A stretch of DNA of 64,000 nt from a bacterium (GCA_024742475.1 JANSYI010000001.1:494019-558018), one strand, 5' to 3'; shown: positions 38,812 through 49,149, numbered from the stretch's first letter. The notes: a model not told the origin generated them from the sequence alone. A program made the numbers and translations.

Positions 38812-39507
38812 TCAGTGGACGCGCGCAAACGGGTCGTCGATCCACGCGGCGCGGAACCAGGCGGGGCGCTCGGTGTGCACCGTGATCGCCCCGCTGCCTC
38901 GCGCCGCGGCGATCGCTGCCCTGGTGTCACACGCCAGCGCGATCCTGGGCATTCGCGTGCGCCCGAATGCCACCAGGCTTCGCGCCGGCATCGCCACCGC
39001 GTGCGCTACGCTGGCCGCGAGGTCGTCGGAGTCCTCGCCGGGCTGCAGCACCGCGACCAGAGGCGTGTACTCGGGGAGGTCGGCCTGTGAGAGCCAGTGC
39101 GGCCGGGCGAGCACCGTCGTGTCGCCCGTCATCCGACTGCGAATGATGCGCTCGAACGCTCGTGTCGCCGTCTTGCCGAGCGGGCCATCCACCGAGACAT
39201 GCATCGGCAGCGGCCCCATCGAGTCGAGGAATTCCTCCAGGGGTAGGACCCGGTGCCGGGTTCGGCCCCCGCCAAACGCCTCGCCGAGGTCGGCGTCTTC
39301 GACCGCTGCCCACCCGGGGATTCGCGACGGCCATCCCGCGAGAAGCCGGAGCGTGCGGCGGTTGCAGGCCACGAGGACGCCGTCGCTCGTTTCACAGACG
39401 TCGATGCAGAAGGCCTCGGACCCGTGGTCGAAGGACTCGAAACACGCGGTGATCGAGCTCGGAGGCGCTCGACCACAAGAACCGTATCCGACGACGCGGG
39501 GCTTCAC
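38812..39507 (-). CDS. GDPD-fold protein lacking catalytic residues
   Basis: A 231-residue protein whose N-terminus follows glycerophosphodiester phosphodiesterase topology: GYGSCGRAPPSSITACFES stands where active enzymes have AHRG..PENT, FCIDVCETSDGVLVACNRRT where they have E-x-D-V-x-x-T-x-D-G..V-x-x-H-D. Thus the catalytic His-Arg, Glu-x-Asp and His-Asp are replaced by Gly-Ser, Cys-x-Asp and Cys-Asn. The rest keeps the barrel-like rhythm (PLPMHVSVDGPLG, RSLVAFGRTRMPRIALACDT). It is likely a pseudoenzyme with a binding or structural role. Convergent with the small kinase, and 39 bp from the sigma-54 activator on the same strand. Confidence 0.6.
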   Translation of the reverse strand: MKPRVVGYGSCGRAPPSSITACFESFDHGSEAFCIDVCETSDGVLVACNRRTLRLLAGWPSRIPGWAAVEDADLGEAFGGGRTRHRVLPLEEFLDSMGPLPMHVSVDGPLGKTATRAFERIIRSRMTGDTTVLARPHWLSQADLPEYTPLVAVLQPGEDSDDLAASVAHAVAMPARSLVAFGRTRMPRIALACDTRAAIAAARGSGAITVHTERPAWFRAAWIDDPFARVH

Positions 39508-39546
39508 GAAGGGTGTGAGCCCGTCGTGGCCGAAAAGGGAGCACCG

Positions 39547-40989
<1,443 letters not shown>

Positions 40990-41035
40990 GAAGTGAAGCG
41001 AGGATAGTTCAGAATCGGAGCCGCAACGTCCGAAT

Positions 41036-41076
41036 CGGAACCTGGGATTCCGGTCCGTTCAGAAGCCCAGGTTCCG
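41036..41076. promoter_or_regulatory. Perfect 11-bp inverted repeat, candidate activator site (UAS)
   Basis: Left arm CGGAACCTGGG (41036-41046) and right arm CCCAGGTTCCG (41066-41076) are exact reverse complements, 19 bp apart. Extra GAATCGG-type half-sites lie just left of it. The centre is about 70 bp upstream of the -24 element at 41118, the usual distance for an enhancer-binding protein site. Its position between the activator gene and its presumed target makes it the prime candidate binding site; it might also be used for autoregulation. Confidence 0.7.
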
Positions 41077-41117
41077 TGCTCTCGTCCCGCCAGCGCGTCC
41101 CCACTGGCTGGGCGGTT

Positions 41118-41133
41118 TGGCACGGACGTTGCT
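41118..41133 (+). promoter_or_regulatory. Consensus sigma-54 (-24/-12) promoter
   Basis: TGGCACGGACGTTGCT matches the sigma-54 consensus TGGCACG-N4-TTGCW at every defined position (TGGCACG at 41118-41124, TTGCT at 41129-41133). The transcript should start near 41144, only about 4 nt before the ECF ATG at 41148, so the message would be almost leaderless. Confidence 0.85.
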
Positions 41134-41147
41134 GATGCTGCTCGTTG

Positions 41148-41717
41148 ATGGAGCAGAACACGGATCACCTCCTTGCACAGCGCGCCGCCGCCGGGGACAC
41201 CGCGGCCCGCGACCAACTGCTCGCCCGCCACTACCGGGCGATTCGACGGCTGTGCCGCCGGCTCTGCCCCGACTCCACCACGGCCGACGACGTGCTGCAG
41301 GAGACGCTCATCGCGGTCCTGCGCAACCTCGGCAGCTACCGCGGGGACGCATCGTTCACCACGTGGGTCTACACCGTCGCCCGCACCCACTACGGGCGCA
41401 CGCTCCGGACCGACCAGCGCCACCGTGCCCGCGCCGACCGCTTGGCGGCCCTGGTCGTCTCGGTCCCCGACGCCGGGGCCGGCCAGGACGACGCCCTCGC
41501 GGCCTCGGAGCTGCGCGACCGGGTCCAACGGGCGCTGGAGTGCCTGGGACCGCTCGATCGGGCCGTGCTCGAGTCGCGAGACTTCCTGGGCTGCTCGGCT
41601 GCCGAAACGGCACGCGAACTCTCGCTTACAATCCCCGCGGTGAAGACTCGGCTCCATCGCGCGCGTGCTCGTGTGCGCGCCATGCTCGAGCCGCCTACGC
41701 TCGTCTTCGCAGCCTGA
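41148..41717 (+). CDS. ECF RNA polymerase sigma factor
   Basis: A 189-residue ECF sigma factor. Region 2 is at about residues 10-95 (LLARHYRAIRRLCRRLCPDS, TADDVLQETLIAVLRN, TTWVYTVARTHYGRTLR). Region 4 is at about residues 122-180 and carries the helix-turn-helix (CSAAETARELSLTIPAVKTR). No anti-sigma gene follows; instead its stop lies 2 bp before the ATP-grasp-like gene. Control therefore seems to come from the sigma-54 promoter directly upstream. It would pass the signal on to further genes, possibly including the second half of this cluster. Start at ATG 41148; a TTG lies one codon earlier. Confidence 0.9.
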   Translation: MEQNTDHLLAQRAAAGDTAARDQLLARHYRAIRRLCRRLCPDSTTADDVLQETLIAVLRNLGSYRGDASFTTWVYTVARTHYGRTLRTDQRHRARADRLAALVVSVPDAGAGQDDALAASELRDRVQRALECLGPLDRAVLESRDFLGCSAAETARELSLTIPAVKTRLHRARARVRAMLEPPTLVFAA

Positions 41718-41719
41718 CC

Positions 41720-43156
41720 ATGCCCGTCAACCAGTACGAACGCGTCCCCCCCGGCTCCTACGATGCGAGCCGCCACTTCTACCCGCGGGTGCTCAACGCC
41801 CAGATGCACGCGCTCGTGCGGTTCTTCCTGAGCCTCGACCACGACCGCATCATTCACCGCTACTGCTACCTCAACCCTCGGGTCGACCCCAGCGCGCTCG
41901 GCGACCTACTCGGCTACGTGCCGCAATACTTCCGCTGGTCGGGCTGCGACCTCTTCCACGCGACGAGCGCGGCGGGCCGGCGCAGGATGGTGGTCATCGA
42001 GACCAACTCGTGCCCGTCGGGCCAGAAGTCGATGCCCCTGTTCGAGGAGCACGACGACTACGGCGGATACCGGACGCTGCTCGAGTCCAGCTTCCTGCCG
42101 CGTCTCAAGGGTCGCCGCCTGCCGCCGGGCGGGCTCGCGGTCATCTACGACAAGAACTTCATGGAGGCGTCGGGATACGCCGCCACGCTGGCCGACCTCA
42201 CCTCCGAGCCGGTGCACCTCGTCAGCTTCTACGACGGCGACGAAGCTGCGCGCGTCCGCTTCGACAACGGGCACCTCCACGTGCGGACCAACGACGATGA
42301 ATGGGTGCCGATCCGCGCGGCGTTCCGGTACGTCACGCAGCGGCCGTGGTCACGCATCCCGATTCACACCAAGACGGCCATCTTCAACCCCACGTTCGCC
42401 TGCGTCGCCGGCGGCCGCAACAAGATGCTTGCGGCCAAGGCATACGACATCTTCAACGCCAAGCTCGAGGGCTCGGGGCTCAAGATTCAGACCCCCGAGA
42501 CCGTCTGGGACATCAGCCACGACGAGGTCCCGATGTGGGTGGGCAAGATGGGCGGCATCGCCGTCGTGAAGAACCCCTACTCCAACGCGGGACAGGGCGT
42601 CTGGACGCTCACCAGCGAAGCGGAGCTCGACGCATTCATGGAGCTGCCTCAGAAGTACGACCGCTTCATCGTACAGTCGCTCATCGGGCACCACGCGTGG
42701 AGCTCGAACACGGCCGAGGGGCGCTACTACCAGGTCGGCACGATGCCCACCAAGCGCAAGGCCGCCTACGTGTTCGACCTGCGCGTGATGACCTGCGCCA
42801 ACAAGCGCGGCTTTCAACCCCTGGCGATCTACGGGCGGCGTGCTCGCAATCCGCTCAATCAAACCCTCGGCGACGCAAAGAGCTGGGACATCCTGGGAAC
42901 CAACCTCTCGGAGAAGAACGACGACGGCACCTGGGGCTCGGACACCGCACGCCTGCTGCTCATGGACCGGCGCGACTTCAACAGCCTCGGCATCGGTCTC
43001 GACGACCTCATCGAGGGGTTCATCCAGACGACTCTGGCGACGATCGCCATCGACGAGATGGCCAAGAGCCTCACGAGCAAGAAGGGGACCTTTCGCGCCA
43101 AGCTGTTCGGCTCCCTCAACGACGACCCCGCGCTTCGCGAGGAGATCTTGGTGTGA
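41720..43156 (+). CDS. Putative ATP-grasp-like protein (possibly circularly permuted)
   Basis: A 478-residue protein not assigned with certainty. Two segments look like ATP-grasp parts in reversed order: VVIETNSCPSG (Glu94/Asn96) resembles the metal-binding E-x-N of the C-terminal lobe, and GIAVVKNPYSNAGQGVW (Lys284) resembles the ATP-binding Lys and glycine loop of the N-terminal lobe. That order would mean a circular permutation, as in some known ATP-grasp families. The middle has RNKMLAAKAYDIFNAKLEGS. The gene lies 2 bp after the ECF sigma gene and overlaps the deacylase by 4 bp, so it is certainly co-expressed. A carboxylate-amine ligase role is inferred from this and the cluster. Confidence 0.7.
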   Translation: MPVNQYERVPPGSYDASRHFYPRVLNAQMHALVRFFLSLDHDRIIHRYCYLNPRVDPSALGDLLGYVPQYFRWSGCDLFHATSAAGRRRMVVIETNSCPSGQKSMPLFEEHDDYGGYRTLLESSFLPRLKGRRLPPGGLAVIYDKNFMEASGYAATLADLTSEPVHLVSFYDGDEAARVRFDNGHLHVRTNDDEWVPIRAAFRYVTQRPWSRIPIHTKTAIFNPTFACVAGGRNKMLAAKAYDIFNAKLEGSGLKIQTPETVWDISHDEVPMWVGKMGGIAVVKNPYSNAGQGVWTLTSEAELDAFMELPQKYDRFIVQSLIGHHAWSSNTAEGRYYQVGTMPTKRKAAYVFDLRVMTCANKRGFQPLAIYGRRARNPLNQTLGDAKSWDILGTNLSEKNDDGTWGSDTARLLLMDRRDFNSLGIGLDDLIEGFIQTTLATIAIDEMAKSLTSKKGTFRAKLFGSLNDDPALREEILV

Positions 43157-44145
43157 GCGCCCCCGAAGCCGCACACGTCACCACGCTCGACCTCGCGTCG
43201 GTCCCCGCAGGAAGCACCCGCAGGTTCTTGCTCGAGGTCATGCGTGACCCGCTGAGCAACCCGGTCTCGATTCCCGTCATGGTCGCCAAGGGCGCGACCG
43301 ACGGGCCGGTCTTCGGGGTTACGGCGGCGGTCCACGGCAACGAGGTCAACGGTATCCCGATCATCCAGCGCCTCTTCGCCCAGCTCGATCCTTCGATTCT
43401 TCGAGGGACCGTGGTCGGGGTGCCGGTCGTATCGGCCTACGCGTTCAACGCGGCCACGAGGACCTTCTTCGAGGGCTTCGACCTCAACCGCATCATGCCC
43501 GGCAACCCCTCGGGCAACGTGGGACAGGTCTACGCGCACCGCATCCTCGACCGCCTCGTGCGGCACTTCGACTTCCTCGTCGACGTGCACACGGCGAGCT
43601 TTGGCCGCGTCAACTCCCTGTACGTGCGCGCGGACCTTCGCCACGCCGCGAGCCGGAAGATGGCGTTCCTGCAGGCGCCGGAGATCATCGTTCACAACGA
43701 AGCCAAGGACGGGACCCTCAGAGACGCGGCGATGGACATGGGCATCTCGGCGATCACCGTCGAGGTCGGGGATCCGCTTCGCTTTCAGCGACGCATGATC
43801 CGGGACTCGCTCGACGGCGTGCGGGCGATCCTGCACGAGTACGACTTCCTGCCCGATGCCGTCCCCGAAGAGGATGACGAGCCTCCCGTGGTCTGCGCGA
43901 GCTCGAAGTGGATCTACGCCGACGGCGGGGGCCTGCTCGAAGTGCTGCCCGATCTGGCGGCGCTCGTGCGCAAGGGCGAGCCCATCGCGCGGCTGCGAAA
44001 CCCGTTTGGCGACATCCTCGCGACCTACGAGGCGCCGCACGAGGGGGTCATCGTCGGCAAGAGCACCAACCCGGTCTGCCGGACGGGCTCGCGGATCGTG
44101 CACCTGGGCTCGCCCACGGATCCCACCGCGTTCGACCCAGCGTAG
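43153..44145 (+). CDS. AstE/AspA-family metallo-deacylase
   Basis: A 330-residue zinc enzyme of the succinylglutamate desuccinylase/aspartoacylase branch of the M14 fold. Metal ligands are His61 and Glu64 in AAVHGNEVNG and His146 in LVDVHTAS; FDLNRIMPG (about 109-117) carries the substrate-binding Arg. A beta-rich C-terminal domain (residues about 245-330) ends the protein. The family removes acyl or amino-acyl groups from alpha-amino acids, so in this cluster it would hydrolyse an amide made by one of the ligases. GTG start overlapping the previous stop (GTGA). Confidence 0.88.
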   Translation: MSAPEAAHVTTLDLASVPAGSTRRFLLEVMRDPLSNPVSIPVMVAKGATDGPVFGVTAAVHGNEVNGIPIIQRLFAQLDPSILRGTVVGVPVVSAYAFNAATRTFFEGFDLNRIMPGNPSGNVGQVYAHRILDRLVRHFDFLVDVHTASFGRVNSLYVRADLRHAASRKMAFLQAPEIIVHNEAKDGTLRDAAMDMGISAITVEVGDPLRFQRRMIRDSLDGVRAILHEYDFLPDAVPEEDDEPPVVCASSKWIYADGGGLLEVLPDLAALVRKGEPIARLRNPFGDILATYEAPHEGVIVGKSTNPVCRTGSRIVHLGSPTDPTAFDPA

Positions 44146-44153
44146 GAACGTGG

Positions 44154-44897
44154 TCAGTCGACCTGGAACGAGCCGAGGAAGCGCTGAGCCAACAGCGGGG
44201 TGTGCTCCCCCTCTGGCCACTGAGCGCGGGCGATGTAGATGATGACGTCCGGGCTCTCGGGGGGCTGACGCTTTCGCGCCGGCCCGACCGCGAGGACCAC
44301 CCGGGCATGCGCGCCCCCACCGAGCGCCAGATGGAAACGAAGCGTGCGGAAGCGGCCGGCCTTGGCCGATTCCTCGTCGAGGATCGAGACCGGCCCGGCG
44401 CGCAGCATCCGAGCCCGAAGCCGGTCGAGGTGCTCGTCGAGCGTGATGCGTACACCACCGCGGCTGGTGATCTCGGTGACCGAGAGCCCGATGTCTCCCG
44501 GCGCATCGTAGCGATACTCGAGCACCGTCCCGGTCGTGCCCACCGCGGCGTGCGACTCCGCGGAGTCGCTGCGCACGCCAACCTCTTCACGCCACTGGTC
44601 GAGCGTGAGCGCCCGTCGTTTCGGTGTGCCCGGGAAGTCGACGTGCGCCGCCGGCAGGTCGACGCGCCCCCACTCCCGGTCGGGTGGCGGGGCTTCGTCG
44701 TCCTCGATCTCGTCGACGGTCGGCGGCGCCTCGACCATCGATCGCAGGCGCGCCACCTCCTCGCGCAGCTCGGAGAGTTCGGCGCGCAGCTGCGCAATGT
44801 CTCGCTGGTTCATCCCGTCCTGGCAGCTGGCCAAGAGCAGGAGGAGGATGCATCGACGGCCGATCCTCGCTGTCTTCTCGATGCAGATCCGACTCAT
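44154..44897 (-). CDS. Coiled-coil lipoprotein, unknown function
   Basis: A 247-residue lipoprotein (lipobox LLASC). A coiled coil follows directly after the lipobox (about residues 30-56, RAELSELREEVARLRSMVE), then an acidic Pro-rich linker and a C-terminal domain of about 160 residues (RALTLDQWREEVGV, TGTVLEYRYDAPGDIGLSVT, RTLRFHLALGGGAHARVVLA). No family is recognised. It lies on the opposite strand inside the amidoligase cluster, splitting it into two plus-strand halves, so it may be an unrelated insertion or a surface partner of the system. Confidence 0.7.
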   Translation of the reverse strand: MSRICIEKTARIGRRCILLLLLASCQDGMNQRDIAQLRAELSELREEVARLRSMVEAPPTVDEIEDDEAPPPDREWGRVDLPAAHVDFPGTPKRRALTLDQWREEVGVRSDSAESHAAVGTTGTVLEYRYDAPGDIGLSVTEITSRGGVRITLDEHLDRLRARMLRAGPVSILDEESAKAGRFRTLRFHLALGGGAHARVVLAVGPARKRQPPESPDVIIYIARAQWPEGEHTPLLAQRFLGSFQVD

Positions 44898-44988
44898 GCG
44901 CTGGGAGCCTACGATTCCTCGCGCGGGCCCGTGCCTCGCAGTTGAGCAGGTGCACCCAAGCGGCTGTCACCGGGCTCCAATCGTCGAC

Positions 44989-45690
44989 GTGGAGCTGGTC
45001 TTGTCGTGTGAGCATGCGTCTGCGGCCGTTCCCGAGGGGCTCGAGCCGACGATCCCCTGGGATGTGCTGCAGAGCCACCGCGGCTGGGACCCAGGAGCCG
45101 CGGATGTCGCGCTCGCACTCGGCGCCGCGTTCGGCGTGACACCGATCCTCGGTCGAGTGACCCGGTTACTCGTCGACCTCAACCGCTCCGCCGACAACCC
45201 GCGCGCCACGTCGAGCGTTGCACGCACGCTCGCCGCCGAAGCCCGCGAGCAGCTGCATCGCGAACACCACGCCACACACTGGCGCGCGGTCGAGCAGGCC
45301 ATCGCGTGCCGCACGTGCGTCCTGCACGTCTCGGTGCACTCCTTCACCCCGACGCTTCGGGGCAAGGCACGAGCCATGGATATCGGGCTCCTCTACGATC
45401 CGCGTCGGGCCAGCGAGCTGCGTGTCGCTTGCCGATGGCAATCGTTGCTGCGCGGCGAGGGCCTGCATGTCGCTCGGAACGCGCCGTACCGAGGGGTCAG
45501 CGACGGCATCACTCGAGGCATGCGTCGGCGATTCGGTGTAGAGCGCTACGCAGGGTTGGAGCTCGAACTCAACCAGAGACTCTTGTCGCAGGGCACCTTC
45601 GGACAGCCCCTCATCAGCGCGATCCGGCGGACCCTCAGCGCGATACTCGAGTCCGAAATGCACCCTTGTGGCGGCTCGCAGGCTCCATAG
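44989..45690 (+). CDS. N-formylglutamate amidohydrolase family protein
   Basis: A 233-residue protein of the FGase family. Family features visible are the opening strand and SCEHASAAVP, then the VTRLLVDLNRSADNP block, HVSVHSFTP with a likely metal His, and AMDIGLLYDP. Classical members release glutamate from N-formylglutamate; relatives in ligase clusters are thought to cut other amide bonds. The start is uncertain: GTG at 44989 puts the family N-terminus at residue 1, whereas the frame is open far upstream and another GTG stands at 44950. It opens the second half of the cluster, and the next gene starts 17 bp after its stop. Confidence 0.82.
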   Translation: MELVLSCEHASAAVPEGLEPTIPWDVLQSHRGWDPGAADVALALGAAFGVTPILGRVTRLLVDLNRSADNPRATSSVARTLAAEAREQLHREHHATHWRAVEQAIACRTCVLHVSVHSFTPTLRGKARAMDIGLLYDPRRASELRVACRWQSLLRGEGLHVARNAPYRGVSDGITRGMRRRFGVERYAGLELELNQRLLSQGTFGQPLISAIRRTLSAILESEMHPCGGSQAP

Positions 45691-45707
45691 ACGCGAACGA
45701 AAGGCGC

Positions 45708-46409
45708 ATGATCGCCACCACCTTCTCCATCGATCGACAGCCCGACACGCGCAGCTGCGGCCCCACCTGTCTTCACGCGGTCTACCGGCACTTCGGCGTC
45801 GAGCTCCCGCTGCAAGCGCTGGTCGACGAGATCGATCAGCTCGACACGGGGGGCACGCTCGCCGTGCAGCTCGGTACACACGCGCTCGGCCTCGGGTTCG
45901 ACGCGACGATCTACACCTACAACCTCCACCTCTTCGATCCCACCTGGTTTCACCCCGGGGCGTCATCGCTGGCGGCCAAGCTGGTCGCGCAGCGGGTGGC
46001 CAAGCCCGACGACACTCGACTCGCCGAAGCGACAGGCAAGTACCTGACCTTCCTCGAGCGCGGCGGGCAGGTGCGGCACCAGCCATTGGCGCCGGCCCTG
46101 CTCGCGGACCGGCTGAGCGAAGGTCTGCCCGTGCTGACCGGATTGAGCGCGACCTACCTCTACGACGCCATGCGCGAGGTCCCCGACGACGATCGCTCCG
46201 ACGACGTCGCGGGGCTTCCCGTGGGTCATTTCGTCGTGCTGCACGGCATCGACATTCCTCGTGGGACCGTCGACGTCGCCGACCCGTGGCCGGGCCCGGG
46301 CGGCGTCGTGGGGTCGACCACGCACTCCACCTGGCGCGTCCTGACCGCCGTCGCGCTGGGCGTCCTTACGTACGACGCCAACCTGCTCGTGCTCCGAAAG
46401 CAACGCTGA
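45708..46409 (+). CDS. C39-like papain-fold cysteine peptidase
   Basis: A 233-residue protein with the C39-type active-site pattern: Cys17 in TRSCGPTCLHAVYRHFG, a later His in PVGHFVVLHGID and Asp in DVADPWPGPGG. C39 peptidases cut leader peptides at double-glycine sites when joined to ABC transporters; this stand-alone form has no transporter and no signal peptide, so it should act inside the cell. In the cluster it may process a protein or peptide substrate before or after ligation. Its stop is 1 bp from the RLAN-RimK gene. Confidence 0.83.
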   Translation: MIATTFSIDRQPDTRSCGPTCLHAVYRHFGVELPLQALVDEIDQLDTGGTLAVQLGTHALGLGFDATIYTYNLHLFDPTWFHPGASSLAAKLVAQRVAKPDDTRLAEATGKYLTFLERGGQVRHQPLAPALLADRLSEGLPVLTGLSATYLYDAMREVPDDDRSDDVAGLPVGHFVVLHGIDIPRGTVDVADPWPGPGGVVGSTTHSTWRVLTAVALGVLTYDANLLVLRKQR

Positions 46410-46410
46410 C

Positions 46411-47886
46411 ATGGACACCATCATCGTCGTCACCGACCGGGCAGACTGGCCCCAACCCGCCCAGGGGACGACCGTCGTCACCGCCAAGGAGTACCTCACG
46501 CACACGCGTTGGTCCGACCGGCGCGGCGGGAGGGTCGTCAACCTGTGCCGCTCCTATCGCTATCAGCGCTCCGGCTACTACGTCTCGATGCTCGCGCTTG
46601 CCAGAGGCCACCGCCCGATGCCCACGCTCGAGGCCATTCAAGACATGAAGTCGAAGACGGTCACGCGGATGCTCAGCGACGAGCTGGACGACCTGCTGCA
46701 GCAAGAGCTGGCGGACGCGGTCGGAGCGGAGATCGTGTTGCACCTCTTCTTCGGGCAAGACGCGCTGCGGCGCTACCCCAAGATCAGCCAGGCCGTCTTC
46801 GCCCGCGCCCCGCTGCCACTGCTGCGCGTAGTGCTTCGCCGAAGCCACCGGGACGAGACCTGGGCGCTCGCTTCGATCGGCGCGTTCTCGCTCGAAGACG
46901 TCGACGACAGCCTGCGGCCCGCACTCACCGACGCGCTCGAGGCGTTCCTGCGTCGACGACAGCCCGTCGTGCGCATGGACGTGAGCCCCTACGATCTCGC
47001 GATCCTCGTCGACCCTCGCGAAGACCACCCTCCCTCCGACGCCAAAGCCTTGGCGGCGTTCGCCGCCGCAGGACAGCAAGAGGGTTTCTCGGTCGAGTTC
47101 ATCGGCAAGGACGACTTCGGCCGCGTCGCAGAGTTCGACGCGCTCTTCATTCGGGAGACCACGGCCGTCAATCACCGCACGTTCCGATTCGCTCAGCGTG
47201 CCAGCCGCGAAGGCCTCGAGGTGATCGACGACCCGCAATCGATCCTCCGCTGCACCAACAAGGTGTTCCTGGCCGAAGCCCTGACCCGACTCGGGATCCC
47301 GACCCCGACGACCATCGTCACCCACCGCGGCAACCTCGACGAGGTCCGCGACAGGATCGGCTTTCCCTGCGTGCTCAAGCAGCCCGACAGCAGCTTCTCG
47401 CAAGGGGTCGTCAAGGTCGACGACGACGCGGAGTTCGCCGAGGCTACGCGGTCGCTGCTTCGGCGCTCCGAGCTCGTCGTCGCGCAGGCGTTCGTGCCCA
47501 CAGACTTCGACTGGCGCATCGGCGTGCTCGGAGGACGAGCCCTGTACGCCTGCAAGTACTTCATGGCGAGGCGTCACTGGCAGATCATCCTCCACGACCC
47601 CGACGCTGGCACGAGCGAGGACGGCGCGGTCGAGGCCGTCGCCCTCGACGACGTACCGCCGGAAGTCCTCGAGACCGCCCTGCGTGCGGCCACCATCATG
47701 GGCAACTCGCTGTATGGCGTCGACCTCAAGGAGACTCCCGATGGCGTCGTCGTCATCGAGGTCAACGACAACCCGAGCATCGACGCGGGCTACGAAGACG
47801 CCCTGCTCGGCGAGGAGCTCTACCGCGCCGTCATGCGGGAGTTTCGCGCTCGCCTCGATCGCCGTCACCAGGTCCCACGGTCATGA
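46411..47886 (+). CDS. RimK-family ATP-grasp ligase with RLAN N-terminal domain
   Basis: A 491-residue protein. The first 150 residues match the RimK-like ATP-grasp N-terminal (RLAN) domain (VTAKEYLTH, VVNLCRSYRYQRSGYYVSML, IQDMKSKTVTRMLSDELDDL). The rest is an ATP-grasp ligase with Lys323 (PCVLKQPDSSFSQGVVKV), the second lobe DFDWRIGVLGG, and the metal-binding IEVNDNPSI (Glu450/Asn452). ATP-grasp enzymes of this branch join a carboxylate (via acyl phosphate) to an amine, typically adding amino acids to peptides. It overlaps the next gene by 4 bp (ATGA). Confidence 0.9.
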   Translation: MDTIIVVTDRADWPQPAQGTTVVTAKEYLTHTRWSDRRGGRVVNLCRSYRYQRSGYYVSMLALARGHRPMPTLEAIQDMKSKTVTRMLSDELDDLLQQELADAVGAEIVLHLFFGQDALRRYPKISQAVFARAPLPLLRVVLRRSHRDETWALASIGAFSLEDVDDSLRPALTDALEAFLRRRQPVVRMDVSPYDLAILVDPREDHPPSDAKALAAFAAAGQQEGFSVEFIGKDDFGRVAEFDALFIRETTAVNHRTFRFAQRASREGLEVIDDPQSILRCTNKVFLAEALTRLGIPTPTTIVTHRGNLDEVRDRIGFPCVLKQPDSSFSQGVVKVDDDAEFAEATRSLLRRSELVVAQAFVPTDFDWRIGVLGGRALYACKYFMARRHWQIILHDPDAGTSEDGAVEAVALDDVPPEVLETALRAATIMGNSLYGVDLKETPDGVVVIEVNDNPSIDAGYEDALLGEELYRAVMREFRARLDRRHQVPRS

Positions 47887-49112
47887 CATCCGCGTTCCAT
47901 CTCTTCGAAGTCTTCGGCATCGAAATCGAGCTGATGCTCGTCGACGTCGACACCCTGCACGTCTCGCCGTGCTGCGATCGAGTGCTGCAAGCACAGGCGG
48001 GCGAGCCCGCATGCGAGGTCGACAACGGCGTCATCGGGTGGAGCAACGAGCTAGCAGCACACGTCATCGAGCTCAAGACCAGCGGCCCCGTGCCATCGAT
48101 CGACGATGCGGTCGCCACCGCGTTCGCGGACGACCTGCGGCTCGTGGACCGCCTCGCGCGCTCCTGCGGCGCTCGGGTCCTCCCGACCGCCATGCACCCG
48201 AGCATGGATCCTGCACGCGAGTCGGTGCTGTGGCCACACGATGGCCAAGACATCTACGCGACCTACGACCGCGTCTTCGGCTGCAGCGGGCATGGGTGGA
48301 CCAACCTTCAGAGCTGCCACATCAACCTGCCCTTCGCCGATGCCGACGAGTTCGGTCGGTTGCACGCCGCGATCCGGGCGGTCCTTCCGCTGCTGCCAGC
48401 CCTCGCGGCGAGCTCTCCGTTCGTCGAGGGGCGCTTCGATGGCACCATGGATCGGCGCCTGGGCGTCTATGCCAGCAATCAAAAGCGCGTCCCCTCGGTG
48501 ATCGGCGACATCATCCCCGAGCCCGTGTTCACGCCCGAGGCCTACGCCCGCGAGATCTTGCAGCCCATCTACGACGACATCGCGCCGCTCGACCCGCACG
48601 GCGAGCTGCAGTTCGAGTGGCTCAACTCGCGCGGAGCGATCGCGCGGTTCGACCGCAACGCGATCGAGATTCGAGTCCTCGACTCCCAAGAGACCCCGTG
48701 GGCCGACCTGGCTCAGGCCAGGCTGGTCGCCTCTTTGGTCGAAGCGCTGGCGCAGGAGCGGTGGGTCGATGCCCAGCAGCTGCGTGCGCTTCCGACCTCT
48801 GACCTGCGCCGGGTCTTCGACCGCACGGTCGAGCATGCCGACGCGGCCATCATCGACGATCCCGGGCTTCTCCTCGCCCTCGGTCGAGACCAGACGCAGC
48901 TTCGAGCCGACGCGCTGTGGCAGGAGCTCTACAGCGCGCTCCCTCAGCGCGACGACCGCCTCGACGCAGTCTTACGACGCAAGCTCGAGCTGGGCTCCCT
49001 GTCTCGTCGCATCCTCGCCGCGACGGGCGAGAGTCCACACCGTCGCCGACTGCGCGAAGTCTATGCCGACATCGCCGACTGTGGGCTGCAAGACCGGCTC
49101 TTCGAGCGATGA
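47883..49112 (+). CDS. GCS2-family carboxylate-amine ligase
   Basis: A 409-residue protein of the glutamate-cysteine ligase 2 fold (glutamine-synthetase-like). The start [12 protein letters not shown] supplies metal-binding acids, followed by [29 protein letters not shown] (substrate/metal strand) and the late [18 protein letters not shown]2 enzymes make a gamma-glutamyl or related amide using ATP. It does not look like a housekeeping glutathione enzyme, since its partners here are RimK-type ligases and peptidases. Its ATG overlaps the stop of the previous gene, and RimK follows after 37 bp. Confidence 0.88.
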   Translation: MTSAFHLFEVFGIEIELMLVDVDTLHVSPCCDRVLQAQAGEPACEVDNGVIGWSNELAAHVIELKTSGPVPSIDDAVATAFADDLRLVDRLARSCGARVLPTAMHPSMDPARESVLWPHDGQDIYATYDRVFGCSGHGWTNLQSCHINLPFADADEFGRLHAAIRAVLPLLPALAASSPFVEGRFDGTMDRRLGVYASNQKRVPSVIGDIIPEPVFTPEAYAREILQPIYDDIAPLDPHGELQFEWLNSRGAIARFDRNAIEIRVLDSQETPWADLAQARLVASLVEALAQERWVDAQQLRALPTSDLRRVFDRTVEHADAAIIDDPGLLLALGRDQTQLRADALWQELYSALPQRDDRLDAVLRRKLELGSLSRRILAATGESPHRRRLREVYADIADCGLQDRLFER

Positions 49113-49149
49113 TGTACTGCCCGGACTCTACACGAGGTACCCTCACGCG

